Assembly: GCA_949427775.1 (NCBI GenBank)
Contig: CASQEL010000140.1
Coordinates: 1 to 5,967, forward strand
Reading direction: 5' to 3'
Length of the DNA stretch: 5,967 nt
Origin: an uncultured Desulfovibrionaceae bacterium
Lineage (GTDB): Bacteria > Desulfobacterota > Desulfovibrionia > Desulfovibrionales > Desulfovibrionaceae
Shown piece by piece: positions 5,417 to 5,967 of this stretch; position 1 is the first letter of the stretch, and each line of letters starts with the position of its first letter. The position numbers and the translations under genes are program-made. Below the pieces are notes generated by a model, which did no database searches, was not told where the DNA came from, and was given only the letters and a program-made list of their open reading frames with translations.

Positions 5417-5967
5417 GGCACTATCCGCACTTCCGGCTCAAGAACAATACCAAAACGTCCATAAACGGCCTCCCGAGCCTGCTCCATGAGCTCAAGCGCC
5501 GCCGTCGCGCTGCCTCGACCTTCGTTGATCAAAAAATTTGCATGCAGCGATGAAAATGCCATCCCTCCAAGGCGTTTGCCTTTAAATCCGGCCATATCCA
5601 AAAGTTTGCCCGCGGGATTTTCCGGAGAAGGGTTTTTGAAGATGCATCCCGCACTCCACGCCGCGATCGGTTGTATAGACTTTTTCTTGAAAAAATTACG
5701 ACGCATGAATCCGGTGATGCCACTCCTTAAAGAACGCGTCAAGACAAATGTTGCCTGGAGTATCAAAAACCAGCTATGTACTCCTGTTACAGAAAAGTGT
5801 CTGTAGTTGTAAGAAAAGTGCGTTCTGTCAATGTCCGCTATCCCTATCTCCGGGGAATATATACGGATCGAATGCAGATATCGCGCTGTTTCGCAACCGA
5901 ACGATCCGGCGTTCATGGCCACGGCCCCGCCTACTGTACCCGGAATACCGCATAACCCCTCCAAGCC
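5401..5967 (-). CDS. murB: UDP-N-acetylenolpyruvoylglucosamine reductase MurB (5' end beyond window)
   Basis: The C-terminal 188 residues of a cytoplasmic FAD enzyme that uses NADPH to reduce UDP-GlcNAc-enolpyruvate to UDP-MurNAc, an early peptidoglycan step. The fragment opens in the FAD-binding domain with LCGIPGTVGGAVAMNAG. Next come the YRHF segment (MurB proteins usually read YRxS), ILQATF, the catalytic-loop motif SAGCIFKNP, HANFLINEGRGSA, and the terminal LEPEVRIV carrying the expected catalytic glutamate. The frame is intact up to the right edge, where about 100 N-terminal residues should be missing; the TTG at 5964 is internal, not a start. At the position where E. coli MurB has the proton-donating Ser229, this protein has cysteine (codon 5644-5646). 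The TGA stop lies inside the first codons of ftsQ, which implies translational coupling. murC probably lies further upstream, as in other dcw clusters. Confidence 0.95.
   Translation of the reverse strand, partial: GLEGLCGIPGTVGGAVAMNAGSFGCETARYLHSIRIYSPEIGIADIDRTHFSYNYRHFSVTGVHSWFLILQATFVLTRSLRSGITGFMRRNFFKKKSIQPIAAWSAGCIFKNPSPENPAGKLLDMAGFKGKRLGGMAFSSLHANFLINEGRGSATAALELMEQAREAVYGRFGIVLEPEVRIVPWPSN

Overview
The window reads as one leftward (minus-strand) stretch of a Gram-negative chromosome. It carries the distal end of a division and cell wall (dcw) cluster, murB-ftsQ-ftsA-ftsZ, followed by a separate gene for UDP-glucose 6-dehydrogenase (ugd). The gene order (murB directly before ftsQ, with no ddl between them), the moderately GC-rich sequence and the protein style suggest a deltaproteobacterium of the Desulfovibrio type. 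That placement is inference from memory, not a search result.

Layout from right to left, in the direction of transcription. murB (5401-5967) enters from the right edge without its N-terminal part and overlaps the GTG start of ftsQ (4556-5416) by 16 bases. An AT-rich 87-base gap with a candidate promoter separates ftsQ from ftsA (3236-4468). After 40 bases comes ftsZ (1876-3195), whose start is fixed by a strong Shine-Dalgarno site. MurB makes UDP-MurNAc for peptidoglycan, FtsZ forms the division ring, FtsA anchors it to the membrane, and FtsQ belongs to the periplasmic FtsQLB part of the divisome. The unit ends at a clear intrinsic terminator (1705-1728). A 445-base intergenic stretch (1431-1875) follows, holding several hairpins and a candidate promoter for ugd. 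ugd (99-1430) ends almost at the left edge.

The most unusual structure is a pair of 100-base inverted repeats (2-101 and 1451-1550) that bracket ugd exactly. They align without gaps at 88 of 100 positions. Each arm folds into three consecutive stem-loops, and all 12 differences fall in loops, at unpaired positions, or where a G-U/G-T wobble preserves pairing on one strand. The left arm supplies the ugd stop codon, and the right arm ends about 10 bases upstream of the ugd Shine-Dalgarno site. This looks like a dispersed, structure-conserved intergenic repeat present twice, possibly making ugd a cassette. Other points of note are a second copy-like version of the FtsZ C-terminal peptide inside its linker, and a cysteine where E. 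coli MurB has its catalytic serine. The coding genes otherwise look ordinary. I see no CRISPR array, insertion sequence, tRNA or rRNA.
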